A stretch of DNA of 64,000 nt from Nostoc paludosum FACHB-159 (GCF_014698835.1 NZ_JACJTU010000004.1:186001-250000), one strand, 5' to 3'; positions 28,036-38,211 are shown, counted from the first letter of the stretch. Notes: generated from the sequence alone by a model not told the origin. Program-made: numbers and translations.

Positions 28036-29109
28036 ATGGATTATAAAATAATTAGTTTGTCAGATCCATTGTGGCTGCAAACTTTAAATCAATTAAAGTA
28101 TGATATTTATCATCTGCCGGAATATGTAAATTTAGAGGCTAAAAGAATTAATGCGATTCCGGAAGCTATATTGATATTTGAAAATGAAAAAATATTGTTT
28201 TTACCTTATTTATTACGTTGTGTCAATAATTTATTTGAGACAAAGATTGAAATTCCATTGATTTGGGATATTGTATCTCCTTATGGCTACCCTGGAATTT
28301 TATTGAATCAAGCCGCAGCTAATACGCCGGAGTTTTTGCAGTTGGCAGTCAAGCAGTTAATATTTGCGTTACGCGATCGCGAAATTTGTTCAGCGTTTTT
28401 AAGGCTACACCCAATACTAAATCAAGGACTACATGAAGTTTTACCACTTGGATTATGTCAAGTCAGTGGAGAAACTGTGTCGATAGATTTAAGCCTATCT
28501 ACATCAGACATTTGGCATCAAACTAGACCAGAACATCGCAATCATATCAATAGATGTAAACGTCATGGTTTTACTGCCAAAATTGTGAGGTTAGAAGAAT
28601 ATATAGATAAATTTATGAGTATATATCATGAAACCATGAACCGTGTAGAAGCAAAAAACTATTTTTATTTTGATTATAACTATTTTGAGAATTTAGCAAA
28701 ATTACATAAAAACATTTATTTGTGCCTCATAGAGTTGAATAATCAAATTGCTTGTGCAGGAATATTTACCGAATGCTGTGAAATAGTGCAATATCATCTA
28801 GGAGGTACAAATAGCGAGTTTTTGAAACAAGCTCCTAGTAAGTTAATGTTTGATTACGTTAGATTTTGGGCTAAAGAACGGGGAAATAAATTTTTGCATT
28901 TAGGTGGTGGTGTTGGTTCAGCTAAAGATAGCCTTTACAATTTCAAAGCAGGGTTTTCTAAACAAAGACATCTATTTTTAACACTACGGTTAATTACAGA
29001 CCCAGAAAAATATAATTCTTTAGTTGAATTACGAGCAAAATCTTTAAAAACCGAAGCCCAAAATTTATTGGAGTCAAATTTTTTCCCTGCTTATCGTTCT
29101 TTGAATTGA
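28036..29109 (+). CDS. FemAB/GNAT-like acyltransferase of polysaccharide cluster
   Basis: A 357-residue protein of the FemAB-related GNAT group (Acetyltransf_6 type). It has HLPEYVNLEAKRINAIPEA at the N-terminus and WHQTRPEHRNHINRCKRHGF in the middle. The C-terminal landmark FLHLGGGVGSAKDSLYNFKAGFS is typical for this group in exopolysaccharide clusters. Such enzymes attach an amino acid or acyl group to an amino-sugar. AGGAG lies eight bases before the ATG. With the aminotransferase downstream it may modify an amino-sugar nucleotide of this pathway; the substrate is not known. Confidence 0.8.
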   Translation: MDYKIISLSDPLWLQTLNQLKYDIYHLPEYVNLEAKRINAIPEAILIFENEKILFLPYLLRCVNNLFETKIEIPLIWDIVSPYGYPGILLNQAAANTPEFLQLAVKQLIFALRDREICSAFLRLHPILNQGLHEVLPLGLCQVSGETVSIDLSLSTSDIWHQTRPEHRNHINRCKRHGFTAKIVRLEEYIDKFMSIYHETMNRVEAKNYFYFDYNYFENLAKLHKNIYLCLIELNNQIACAGIFTECCEIVQYHLGGTNSEFLKQAPSKLMFDYVRFWAKERGNKFLHLGGGVGSAKDSLYNFKAGFSKQRHLFLTLRLITDPEKYNSLVELRAKSLKTEAQNLLESNFFPAYRSLN

Positions 29110-29142
29110 GTGCAAACTGGCAACCAGATTAAGGTAATGTGC

Positions 29143-30321
29143 ATGAATAAACCAATTCTGCTTTCAACACCCCACATGGGCGATCGCGAACTAGAATTAG
29201 TGAAAGAAGCTTTTGAAACAAACTGGATTGCTCCTGTTGGCCCGCATGTTGATGCTTTCGAGAAAGAATTTTGTCAAGTAACTAATGCTAGTTATGCTGT
29301 TGCTTTAAGTTCTGGTACAGCGGCTTTGCATTTAGCTTTGCGATTAATTGGTGTTGAGGCTGGGGATGAAGTTTTTTGCTCTACCTTAACGTTTATTGCT
29401 AGTGCTAACCCAATTATTTATTTGGGAGCAAAACCAGTATTTATTGATAGCGATCGCACTTCGTGGAATATGAATCCCGAATTATTAGCAGAAGCACTAG
29501 ATCGGCGTGCTAAAACAGGTAAATTACCTAAAGCAGTTGTACTTGTACATTTATATGGTCAAAGTGCAGATATAGACCCAATTTTGCAAGCTTGTAATCA
29601 ATATGATATTCCCTTAATTGAAGATGCTGCTGAAGCTTTAGGAGCTACCTACAAAGGACGTTATTTAGGAACTTTTGGACGCATTGGTATTTATTCATTT
29701 AATGGTAATAAAATTATTACTACTTCTGGCGGGGGAATGTTAGTTTCTAACGATTTAGAATTAGTAGAAAAAGCGCGTTTTCTCGCAACCCAAGCACGCG
29801 ATCGCGCTCCTCACTACCAACATTCAGAAATCGGCTATAACTATCGTCTTAGTAACATTTTAGCTGGTATTGGTCGCGCTCAATTGGGTGTTTTAAATGA
29901 ACGAGTAGCAGCTAGACGACGTAACTTTGAAATTTATTCCCAGGCGTTGAAAAACCTACCAGGAATAGAATTTATGCCAGAAGCTAATTATGGATATGCT
30001 ACTCGTTGGTTGACCTGCATAACAATAGATCCTGAAGCTTTTGGTGCCAACCGAGAACAACTCCGCCTAGCACTTATTGAACAGCAAATTGAATCTCGTC
30101 CCGTCTGGAAACCTTTGCATATTCAACCTATTTTTGCTGAATGTGAATATTTTGGTGGTGCAGTCGCGGAAGATTTATTTGCACGCGGTCTTTGCTTACC
30201 TTCTGGCTCTAATCTCACAGGTGGAGATTTGAAAACAGTGATTAGCCAAATTCAAAAATTTCATTATGAAAATCTAAAAAATAACACAAATATTTTCAAC
30301 TCTTCACTCGCGATAATTTAG
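29143..30321 (+). CDS. DegT/DnrJ/EryC1 family PLP aminotransferase (PglE-like)
   Basis: A 393-residue sugar aminotransferase started at the ATG at 29143, where AAGG lies eight bases upstream; the frame is also open from a GTG at 29110. The family signs are PILLSTPHMGDRELELVKEAF at the N-terminus, ALSSGTAALHLALRL, EDAAEALGATYKGRYLGTFG and the PLP-binding Lys in SFNGNKIITTSGGG. PglE-type enzymes transfer an amino group from glutamate to a 4-keto-sugar nucleotide. A 4,6-dehydratase for the keto substrate is not in the window. It ends the gene run; a 200-base gap precedes the kinase gene. Confidence 0.9.
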   Translation: MNKPILLSTPHMGDRELELVKEAFETNWIAPVGPHVDAFEKEFCQVTNASYAVALSSGTAALHLALRLIGVEAGDEVFCSTLTFIASANPIIYLGAKPVFIDSDRTSWNMNPELLAEALDRRAKTGKLPKAVVLVHLYGQSADIDPILQACNQYDIPLIEDAAEALGATYKGRYLGTFGRIGIYSFNGNKIITTSGGGMLVSNDLELVEKARFLATQARDRAPHYQHSEIGYNYRLSNILAGIGRAQLGVLNERVAARRRNFEIYSQALKNLPGIEFMPEANYGYATRWLTCITIDPEAFGANREQLRLALIEQQIESRPVWKPLHIQPIFAECEYFGGAVAEDLFARGLCLPSGSNLTGGDLKTVISQIQKFHYENLKNNTNIFNSSLAII

Positions 30322-30524
30322 ATAAATCATTACAAATAAATCCGAAAAATTTTCTTCTAGTTTTTGGCTCTAACTGAACCATATTAGAATATAGCTCATG
30401 AATTCTGTTTTGAATAAACCAATTTAAAAATGATTACCACAAATTTATTCATCTAGCCTAAATACAGAAGGCAATTCTCAATCATAAATCTAAAATCAAA
30501 AATCGTATAACTTGTAATTATTTT

Positions 30525-32723
30525 ATGAAAATACAAGAATCTCCTGGGAATTTTGATCGCTCTTGGCAAGCCATAAAGCGCCGTTGGCCTGTTGCCTTAA
30601 GTGTTTTTGTCTGTGTATTCATAGTTTTACAGATAGCTACGTTTTTCAAAAAACCTTACTACTTGGCAGAAGGAAAACTAAAATTCCAAAGAACAAACAC
30701 TACTTCTTCTTTAACAGGAGTAGGAACAGAAATGGGTAAATTAGAGCCATTAGTGAGTGATAAAAGTAATCCTCTTAATACAGAAGCAGAAGTTATTCGT
30801 TCTATTCCAATTGTCAAATCTACTATCAATAAACTATATCTTAAAGACAATAAAGATTTACCTTTAACAATCAAAGAATTTCTACAAGATCTGACGGTGA
30901 AGGAAATAAAAGGAGCCGACATTCTCAGTATTTCCTACAAAGATACAAACCCAGAAACATCTGCAAAAGTTGTTAATACTGTAATAGAAGTTTACTTAGA
31001 ATACAATATATCTGGTCATAGAACTCAAGCTGCCACTGCTCGTAAATTCATAGAAAAACAACTACCAAATGCAGAATTAGTAGTTCGACAAGCAGAAGCA
31101 GAACTAGCAGTATTTAAAGAAAAAAATAAAATTGTATCTCTACAAGAAGAAGCAAATAAATCACTCGAACTTCTTACAGCATTACAACAGCAAATAAGCG
31201 AGGCTAAATCTAGGTTTGCTGATACTGAGGCACAAAGTCAAGAAATCAAAAAACAGTTAAAAATGAACTCTCAGCAAGCTATAGTTATGACTTCTCTGAG
31301 TCAAACCTCAGGGGTGCAAGATATTCTTAAAGAAATCCAACAGTTAGAATCACAGCTTGCTGCTAGGCGGACTGTTTTACAAGATAACCATCCAGAAATT
31401 ATTAATTTGGTATATAAATTAGAGTCGTTAAATGAGTTACTACAACAACGAATAAAAAACGTTGTAGGAACAGATTCAGTACAGCCAGAAAATAATTTGC
31501 AACTAGGAGAGTTAGAGCAGCAACTTTCTGCAAGACTTGTAGATTTAGAATCAACCCGTCTCGGTTTAGCAAGCCAAATCACCACTTTATCTAATTTACA
31601 AGTTGCTTACAAACAACGCTTGAACAATCTCCCAAGATTAGAACAGCAACAGCGACAATTAGAACGTAAAGTACAAGCCGCCCAATCTACCTACTCGCTT
31701 TTACTACAAAAACTGCAAGAAAGCCGCATAGCAGAAAATCAAAGTTTAGGTAATGCTAGCGTGATATCCCAAGCTGAAGTTCCAGAAGAGTCAATTTCTT
31801 CTCCGATGTTTTTGTATTTGAGTACAGGTTTATTGTCTAGTTTAGCGGCTTTAGGGATTGTGTATCTTTTGGAAAAAATAGATAAATCAATTAAGACTAC
31901 TGAGCAAGCCAAGGAATTATTAAATTTTACTTTATTAGGGGTTATTCCTGCTTTTAATAAGCCGAAAAAGTCTCTTATTGGCAATGAAGAAATGGAATTA
32001 TATAGTCAAAGGCTTATGGTTCGAGATGCACCGCGATCGCCTATTAATGAAGCATACCGGATGCTGCGGGCAAATCTCAAGTTTTTGAGCGCTGATAAGG
32101 AACTAAAAGTTATAGTTATCACTAGTTCTGTACCCAAAGAAGGCAAATCCACAGTAGCAGCTAATTTAGCTATTACAATGGCTCAAATGGAGCGAAAAAT
32201 CTTACTAGTGGATGCGGATATGCGCCGTCCTGTTCAGCATAAAATTTGGGAATTAATCAATAATGAAGGTCTTAGTAATTTGATTGTTGGACAAGCTGAG
32301 ATTAATACAGCTATCAAACAAGTAATGGATAATTTGTATGTCCTCACTTGTGGAGTTATACCTCCTAATCCGGGTTCTCTGCTTGACTCAAAAAAAATGG
32401 CTACATTAATTCAAACCTTTTCTGTTTACTACGATTTTGTAATTATTGATGCTCCATCATTAAACGTTGCAGCTGATGCTGCTACTCTAGGACAAATGGC
32501 TGACGGTGTATTATTTGTCGTTCGTCCGGGAGTCGTTGATTGTGTTAGTGCCATTATTGCAAAAGAGCTTTTAGAAAAATCTGGTCAGAATGTCTTGGGA
32601 CAGGTTGTTAACGGAGTTGTTCCCCAGCACGAACGCTACAGTTATTACTACTCCAATGAAGAAAATAATGAAGAATTTACAAGTCAAAAACCACTTGCCA
32701 GAATTAAATTGCCTGGTTCATAA
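30525..32723 (+). CDS. Wzz/BY-kinase polysaccharide co-polymerase
   Basis: A 732-residue polysaccharide chain-length and tyrosine autokinase protein. A first membrane helix lies at about residues 19-40. A periplasmic Wzz domain with long coiled coils follows, and the second helix is near 430-450. The cytoplasmic BY-kinase has Walker A SSVPKEGKSTVAANLA near residue 540, Walker A' ILLVDADMRRP and Walker B FVIIDAPS. The C-terminus carries a tyrosine cluster (RYSYYYSNEE) for autophosphorylation. It controls polymerisation and export of the polymer made by the cluster upstream. Confidence 0.93.
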   Translation: MKIQESPGNFDRSWQAIKRRWPVALSVFVCVFIVLQIATFFKKPYYLAEGKLKFQRTNTTSSLTGVGTEMGKLEPLVSDKSNPLNTEAEVIRSIPIVKSTINKLYLKDNKDLPLTIKEFLQDLTVKEIKGADILSISYKDTNPETSAKVVNTVIEVYLEYNISGHRTQAATARKFIEKQLPNAELVVRQAEAELAVFKEKNKIVSLQEEANKSLELLTALQQQISEAKSRFADTEAQSQEIKKQLKMNSQQAIVMTSLSQTSGVQDILKEIQQLESQLAARRTVLQDNHPEIINLVYKLESLNELLQQRIKNVVGTDSVQPENNLQLGELEQQLSARLVDLESTRLGLASQITTLSNLQVAYKQRLNNLPRLEQQQRQLERKVQAAQSTYSLLLQKLQESRIAENQSLGNASVISQAEVPEESISSPMFLYLSTGLLSSLAALGIVYLLEKIDKSIKTTEQAKELLNFTLLGVIPAFNKPKKSLIGNEEMELYSQRLMVRDAPRSPINEAYRMLRANLKFLSADKELKVIVITSSVPKEGKSTVAANLAITMAQMERKILLVDADMRRPVQHKIWELINNEGLSNLIVGQAEINTAIKQVMDNLYVLTCGVIPPNPGSLLDSKKMATLIQTFSVYYDFVIIDAPSLNVAADAATLGQMADGVLFVVRPGVVDCVSAIIAKELLEKSGQNVLGQVVNGVVPQHERYSYYYSNEENNEEFTSQKPLARIKLPGS

Positions 32724-33198
32724 TTCACAACTCACTAATATTGTCAATTTCAGCAATTTTTCTACTAAAAATCAACTATTAACTAAATTTAGCTTAATAT
32801 CCAGTGATGAAAACCAAAATAAATATCATCAATTAAACTCTACCTTCAGCTACCCAACCATTGTGAACATTACAGCCACAAAAAACCGCGCGTCTCAATT
32901 TGGAGAGATTGGTGAGTTTGTAATTACTCGTAATGGCGATCTGACTCAAGATTTAATAGTGAAGTACAACATCAAGGGAACAGCTAAGTATGGAGTAGAT
33001 TACCAGCCAATTGCTAATTTTGCGATCGTTCCGGCTGGAGAAAATAAGGTAGCAATTATAATTCAACCCCAAAAAAGCGACTCTCAGGGCACAAAAACAA
33101 TCTTGTTAAGTTTAGAAAATTTACCCCATAGTAATCGATATATGCTTGGAGAAAATTTTCATGCAGTGGTAAATATTCTTGATTCGTCTACTTTTTAA
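32656..33198 (+). CDS. Small Calx-beta-like protein overlapping the BY-kinase gene
   Basis: A frame of about 180 residues begins within the last codons of the kinase gene; I place the start at the ATG at 32656, but 32668 or 32590 are possible. The C-terminal 100 residues form a Calx-beta-like repeat: NITATKNRASQFGEIGEFVI, TRNGDLTQDLIVKYNIKGTA, KYGVDYQPI and TKTILLSLENLP. Such domains bind calcium and are common in cyanobacterial surface proteins. No signal peptide is seen, and the N-terminal 60 residues are Asn/Ser-rich. The overlap of about 70 bases suggests coupling with the kinase. The function is unknown. Confidence 0.6.
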   Translation: MKKIMKNLQVKNHLPELNCLVHNSQLTNIVNFSNFSTKNQLLTKFSLISSDENQNKYHQLNSTFSYPTIVNITATKNRASQFGEIGEFVITRNGDLTQDLIVKYNIKGTAKYGVDYQPIANFAIVPAGENKVAIIIQPQKSDSQGTKTILLSLENLPHSNRYMLGENFHAVVNILDSSTF

Positions 33199-33208
33199 GA
33201 TTCCAAAA

Positions 33209-34372
33209 TTAAATAATTTGAATTTTACTTGCAGCTTTCGTAGCTTTTTCCCTAGCCTCTTTGACATTCACACCTTTTGCTAAAGCTACTCCCATTCGCC
33301 GATATGGATGGGCATTAGGTTTACCAAATAACCTAATATCTACGTCTTTTTCTGACAAAGCATCAGCTACACCAGCAAAAGCAATAGAATCAGATTTTTC
33401 TGAAGCTAAAATTACCGCACTAGCTGATGCTCCTAATTGTTCTATATGAGGAATTGGCAAGTTTAAAATAGCTCTCAGATGTAATTCAAATTCGTTGAGA
33501 TTTTGGGAAATTAATGTCACCATACCTGTATCATGAGGTCTAGGAGAAAGTTCGGAAAAAATTACTTCATCTTTAGTAATGAAAAACTCAACACCAAAAA
33601 TTCCGGCTCCTCCTAAAGCGTCAGTGACTTGAATGGCTATTTCTTGGGCTTTTAATATCTTATCTTCAGAAATTTCTGCGGGTTGCCACGATTCTTGATA
33701 ATCGCCTCTTTCCTGGCGATGACCAATAGGAGAACAGAAAATTGTTGGGGCACTCCACTGTTTAATAGTGAGTAAAGTTATCTCTATTTCAAAATTAATA
33801 AATTCTTCTACAATTACCTTTTGACTATCACCTCTAGAATTAGCGATCGCATAATTCCAAGCTTTTTCCACTTCACTTTTATCCTGCACCACAGACTGAC
33901 CTTTTCCTGATGATGACATCACAGGTTTCACAACATTAGGAAACCCAATTTCATCAGAAACAGCAATCAATTCTTCTAGACTTACTGCATAACCATATTT
34001 AGCTGTTCTAATGCCTAATTGTTGATGTGCCAGTTCCCTGATTCTGTCGCGGTTCATCGTATAATTAGTAGCAGCCGCAGTCGGGATAACTGTAATCCCC
34101 CGCTGTTCAAATTCGATAAGTTTTTCTGTTCTGATTGCTTCAATTTCTGGTATGATAAAATCTGGCTGATGCTTAGCAACTATAGTTTCTAAATCATTAC
34201 CACTGAGCATAGAAATCACTTCAAAACAGTCAGCAACTTGCATCGCTGGAGCGTTAGGGTAACGATCAACAGCAATCACATAATTACCAAGACGCTGAGC
34301 AGCAATGGTAAATTCTTTGCCTAGTTCCCCAGCACCAAGCAACATCAATTTTTGGGGCAGTTTAATACTCAT
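33209..34372 (-). CDS. purT: Formate-dependent phosphoribosylglycinamide formyltransferase
   Basis: With the ATG at 34372 the protein has 387 residues, the usual length of PurT. The N-terminus KLMLLGAGELGKEFTIAAQRLG is the ATP-grasp family start. Further landmarks are VKPVMSSSGKGQSVV, GVEFFITKDEVIFSELSPRPHDTGMVT (metal and ATP site) and GKPNAHPYRRMGVALA at the C-terminus. PurT makes formyl-GAR from GAR, formate and ATP in purine synthesis. It lies convergent to the polysaccharide cluster and appears to be a single-gene unit. Confidence 0.95.
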   Translation of the reverse strand: MSIKLPQKLMLLGAGELGKEFTIAAQRLGNYVIAVDRYPNAPAMQVADCFEVISMLSGNDLETIVAKHQPDFIIPEIEAIRTEKLIEFEQRGITVIPTAAATNYTMNRDRIRELAHQQLGIRTAKYGYAVSLEELIAVSDEIGFPNVVKPVMSSSGKGQSVVQDKSEVEKAWNYAIANSRGDSQKVIVEEFINFEIEITLLTIKQWSAPTIFCSPIGHRQERGDYQESWQPAEISEDKILKAQEIAIQVTDALGGAGIFGVEFFITKDEVIFSELSPRPHDTGMVTLISQNLNEFELHLRAILNLPIPHIEQLGASASAVILASEKSDSIAFAGVADALSEKDVDIRLFGKPNAHPYRRMGVALAKGVNVKEAREKATKAASKIQII

Positions 34373-34604
34373 TAATTTATCCAAGCCAATCTCAATCTCA
34401 TAATTTTATAACTTTTTGTATTTTTATTATCTTTTTTTGCCATTGCTGAATTTGAATATGAAACTCAAAAATCAACTCTTCTCAACTCTTACTCTGGAGC
34501 GACTCTGCGCCTCTGCGTGAGCTAAATTCATATTCTCAATCAGCAACGCCCTTTTTTTCAAGATACATCCATCAATAAAAGTTCGCGCCTGGGGATGCAA
34601 ACAT

Positions 34605-35108
34605 CTATTCCTCACTCCCTGTTTCCAGGTCATTAAATTTAGCTCCACGCAATTGTAAATCTTGGCGTTGCAGATGAGTTAAACCAATACCTACACCAAG
34701 CTGACATCTATCTACTAAAGTATCTGACCAAATAGTCTCATTCAAAGTTGTACCTCTCAAATCTGCATTCCTCAAATCAGCTTTTGTCAAATTTGCAAAT
34801 AAGAGATCGGCATTAACTAAACTACTACCTTGCAAATTCGCTGCTGATAAATTTGCCTTAATGAAGTTGAGTCCATCTAAATTTAAACCAGATAAGTCTG
34901 CTTCTTGAAGATTGGGAAATTTTAGGCGGCTGGGATATTTTAAAAACCGCATAATACAAATTATATTTGCTTCATTAAAGTGTATTTTAGTTAAAAATTC
35001 ATAACGAGCTATGCCCAATTGCCTGAGAATGTGCAGACGTTGTGGAGGGCTTTGTTCTAAAAACTGGATAGCTATACAGCGTAGGTCTTCAGAAGAAGTA
35101 TCTAGCAT
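34605..35108 (-). CDS. Pentapeptide repeat protein
   Basis: A 167-residue protein. The first 60 residues ([34 protein letters not shown]) are helical and have no clear homologue. Residues about 70-135 consist of A(D/N)LXX pentapeptides such as [29 protein letters not shown] and [12 protein letters not shown], which fold into a right-handed beta-helix. Such proteins are numerous in cyanobacteria and mostly uncharacterised. It follows the ABC exporter operon on the same strand but is separated from it by an intrinsic terminator at 35278-35312. Confidence 0.85.
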   Translation of the reverse strand: MLDTSSEDLRCIAIQFLEQSPPQRLHILRQLGIARYEFLTKIHFNEANIICIMRFLKYPSRLKFPNLQEADLSGLNLDGLNFIKANLSAANLQGSSLVNADLLFANLTKADLRNADLRGTTLNETIWSDTLVDRCQLGVGIGLTHLQRQDLQLRGAKFNDLETGSEE

Positions 35109-35277
35109 TATTTTTATATTTTCTAGTAGTTGTACTGATTAAAAACTTAAACTTATTTAATTAAATTTCTACTACAGATAGATGAATAAACATCTATAAG
35201 TAATTTATTTGTTACCAAATTTTTTGAAAATGCTATAACTTTCACTTTAGCCAGCTAATAGATAATATAGCAAAAAT

Positions 35278-35312
35278 AAGATCCCCGACTTCTTTTAGAA
35301 GTCGGGGATCTT
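35278..35312 (-). terminator. Intrinsic terminator of the ABC exporter operon
   Basis: A perfect 16-bp stem (aagatccccgacttct and its complement) with a 3-base loop. On the minus strand it is followed by a T-rich run (tatttttg). It lies 34 bases after the stop codon of the permease gene. Confidence 0.9.
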
Positions 35313-35345
35313 ACGCGTGGAAATTACGAATTCTGCTTTATCAAA

Positions 35346-37106
35346 CTAACGTCCTGCTAACAATGCTTTTGTAGCAGATTCGCCTGCTAATCTCACCTGC
35401 TTTGTTAACTGGAAGTTTAAGAATCCAAGAACACTCACCTGGGCTAGGAATGCCATAAAAATTGTTGTCGCCTCAGAATATGATATCGCTGACCAAGGAA
35501 AAGTTGAAAACAGCCATATAGTGGGATTTTTCCAAGAAGAGATACCGATAAGTTCTAAAACCACTGGAGGTAGGAACATTATTCCACCAACAGTTCCAAT
35601 TGCCCAGAAAGAACGTTTGGGAGTTTTGAGTAACAGTACTAATTGAGCGATGGTAGCATAAATCAAAATCATGCTAATAGACAAAGCTAGGGCTAAAAGT
35701 GATTTCAACCTATCAATATTGTCACCCGCCCAATTTGGGTTAGTGTCTGTGTTAAAAGTAGATGTAAGTGAAATCCAAACTACCCAAGGGATACTAACGA
35801 TTATAAGATTAATGGCGATCGCCACTAATGCAGGACTTCTTTCACTCGCTATTAAATCCCACCAAATACTCTTGTTGCTAGTTTGATGTCTATATCTCGC
35901 CCAATCTTGTACAGTTTGACGATGAGGTGTAAGAATTGCAATCAAACTGACAAGCAAGCCCACATTATATAATGCCATCAAAGCAAAATTCTGCTCAACT
36001 TGTCGATCTAAATCAAAAAGGTTGCCTCTATATTGCAAAGTAAATCCCCACATCATCAACTGGCAAAAAGCTACTATTATATAACTTTGTCCTTTGCTGA
36101 TTACTGAGGCTTGAGGATTACGGAAACAACGTTTCAGTGCTTTAAAAATCCCGTAAGTACACACTCCATAGTTCAATAGATGGAAGCCAACAACACTCAC
36201 AATATTTGTTCCCAACGGTATATAGAAAAACTCCAAGCTTTTCAACGGAGAACCATTGTGTACACGGAACAAGTTCGGGAATAAATAATTGGTTACATCC
36301 CAAGGATTAAAAAGTCTCCACCAAGCACCTGAATTATTTAAACTGTTGCCATAATACGATGCCATTGCCATCGTCATAAACAAGAAAAATAAAACAGCGC
36401 CACTACCTAACCACGGCTGAAAACCACTGAACCAGCGAGTAACTAATCCAAAGAGTAACGCACCACTGTAGAAGAAAATACAGCTACTAACAACAATAGC
36501 GTAGTAACTAAAAATGTAACTAAAAGCTATGTTGGCAGAACGTCCAGCCCACAAATGTAAAGGAAGGGCTAGTAAGACTATAAGATAAATAAAACTCGGA
36601 ACTCCTAGCAATTTGCCAGTCAATATACTTGTTTCTGATTGTGGACTCAGACGAATGAAATTCAACGTACCGCGACGTTCTTCTTTGGCTAAATCATTAA
36701 TCAGTAAATAAGTTCCTGCAACTAATAGTGTAAATATAAAAATTACACTCAAAGACAGGAATATATATTCCCAATGGTCTCGCCACCAAAACTGCCAATC
36801 AATTTGGTTTTCAGGACAGAAATTCTTGGACAAAAAACTATTGAATTCATCAATTTTAGATTGATTTGTTTGTTGATAAACCTCTCTTTGTCGCTGTTCG
36901 TATATTTGACGCAAACGACAGTATGTGTCAGTTAGCTGATATCTGTCATCAGGAAATTCGCGAAACTGATATAAATAAACTACTAGTTGCAGTAATAGGG
37001 AAATTGCAACAGCGATCGCCACATTAAAAAATTTTAGGCGTCCTTTTAATTCCCGCAATAGTTGGGGATTCGCATCGCCGATTTTGTCTATCAAATTGAG
37101 CATCAT
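35346..37106 (-). CDS. ABC-2 type exporter permease
   Basis: A large polytopic membrane protein of about 586 residues started at the ATG at 37106 (a TTG at 37124 is also in frame). Hydrophobic segments are seen at about residues 30-50, 125-150, 190-260 and in the whole C-terminal half, about twelve in total. Between the first two lies a 75-residue hydrophilic loop with CRLRQIYEQRQREVYQQTNQ. The phrase EERRGTLNFIRLSPQSETSI after the second helix is a hallmark of ABC-2 permeases. It pairs with the ATPase gene upstream, 45 bases away. The exported substrate is unknown. Confidence 0.83.
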   Translation of the reverse strand: MMLNLIDKIGDANPQLLRELKGRLKFFNVAIAVAISLLLQLVVYLYQFREFPDDRYQLTDTYCRLRQIYEQRQREVYQQTNQSKIDEFNSFLSKNFCPENQIDWQFWWRDHWEYIFLSLSVIFIFTLLVAGTYLLINDLAKEERRGTLNFIRLSPQSETSILTGKLLGVPSFIYLIVLLALPLHLWAGRSANIAFSYIFSYYAIVVSSCIFFYSGALLFGLVTRWFSGFQPWLGSGAVLFFLFMTMAMASYYGNSLNNSGAWWRLFNPWDVTNYLFPNLFRVHNGSPLKSLEFFYIPLGTNIVSVVGFHLLNYGVCTYGIFKALKRCFRNPQASVISKGQSYIIVAFCQLMMWGFTLQYRGNLFDLDRQVEQNFALMALYNVGLLVSLIAILTPHRQTVQDWARYRHQTSNKSIWWDLIASERSPALVAIAINLIIVSIPWVVWISLTSTFNTDTNPNWAGDNIDRLKSLLALALSISMILIYATIAQLVLLLKTPKRSFWAIGTVGGIMFLPPVVLELIGISSWKNPTIWLFSTFPWSAISYSEATTIFMAFLAQVSVLGFLNFQLTKQVRLAGESATKALLAGR

Positions 37107-37151
37107 AGGAAAAAAATTCTCCAAAAATGGGGAGCAATAGTTATTGACGAA

Positions 37152-38102
37152 TCAAGATGCTTGTTTGTGACCTAGTTTTAAGAAAATAGTTTCTAAGTCT
37201 TCTTGCGTGCAGTGGAAATCACTCAAAGGAATGCCTGCTTGAATGAGCGATCGCAAAAGATCCGCACAATCTTCCTGCGTTCCTGAAAAATTCACCCGCA
37301 CGCTGTTTTTTCCTGGTATCACCTCCCACTGTTCTACTAAAGGATGATGCTTCAATTCACTCAAAAGTGCCTCTATTTTTCCCAAAGTAGATAACACAAT
37401 TTGTTGGTGTGAAAGACGTTGATAAAGTTGCTGTAGGGAAGTACTTTCTACCAAAAAGCCAAGTTCCATAATTCCCACAGAAGTACACAATTCCGCTAGA
37501 TCGCTAAGAACGTGGGAAGAAATTAATATAGTCATCCCAGCTTCTCGTAAAGCCTTAATGATTTCACGGAAATGCATTCTCGCAATGGGGTCGAGTCCAG
37601 AAACAGGCTCATCTAGTAATAGTAAAATCGGTTCGTGGATAATGGTTCGCGCTAAACTCAAACGCTGTTTCATCCCTCGTGAGAGAGTAGAAATCATGCT
37701 GTGGCGTTTGTTACCAAGTTGGATTAATTCTAAAACTTCATGTAGCCGTTGAGTGCGGCGAGGTTCCCGCAAACGATACAAACGCGCAAAATAATCTAAG
37801 TAGTCCCAAACTGTTAAATCTTCATACAGTGGATAGTCATCGGGTAAGTAACCAAGACGACGCTTGAGTTTCGGGTTACTCTTATCGCGTAAAAGGCGAT
37901 CGCCATTAATATAAATCTCACCCGTAGTTGGTTCCTCAGCAGTCGCCAACATCCGGATGAGAGTCGTTTTACCTGCGCCATTCGGGCCAATTAGTCCATA
38001 TACTTCACCCGCCTGGATTTCTAAATCAACATCATTGACAGCAACGTGTCGGTCAAATTGCTTAGTTAGTCCACGGGTGCAAATTGCTAATTCTTTTACC
38101 AT
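37152..38102 (-). CDS. ABC exporter ATP-binding protein
   Basis: A 316-residue ATPase of the CcmA-type ABC exporter family. Walker A is GLIGPNGAGKTTLIRML (residues about 36-52), the signature is TLSRGMKQRLSLARTI and Walker B is LLLLDEPVSGLDPIA, followed by the H-loop SSHVLSDLAEL. The C-terminal 90 residues form the extra domain usual in this group. Family members power lipid, drug or protein exporters. The permease gene directly downstream completes the transporter. Confidence 0.95.
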   Translation of the reverse strand: MVKELAICTRGLTKQFDRHVAVNDVDLEIQAGEVYGLIGPNGAGKTTLIRMLATAEEPTTGEIYINGDRLLRDKSNPKLKRRLGYLPDDYPLYEDLTVWDYLDYFARLYRLREPRRTQRLHEVLELIQLGNKRHSMISTLSRGMKQRLSLARTIIHEPILLLLDEPVSGLDPIARMHFREIIKALREAGMTILISSHVLSDLAELCTSVGIMELGFLVESTSLQQLYQRLSHQQIVLSTLGKIEALLSELKHHPLVEQWEVIPGKNSVRVNFSGTQEDCADLLRSLIQAGIPLSDFHCTQEDLETIFLKLGHKQAS

Positions 38103-38211
38103 CGCTGCTGGGGTGCCGCTTGTGATTAACAGTTAAGCTAACCTTTTTCTACACCATTTGTCAGGCTGGTTTCGGAAATTGAAACTGGCTTTTTCAAAAA
38201 TTTGTGACATT

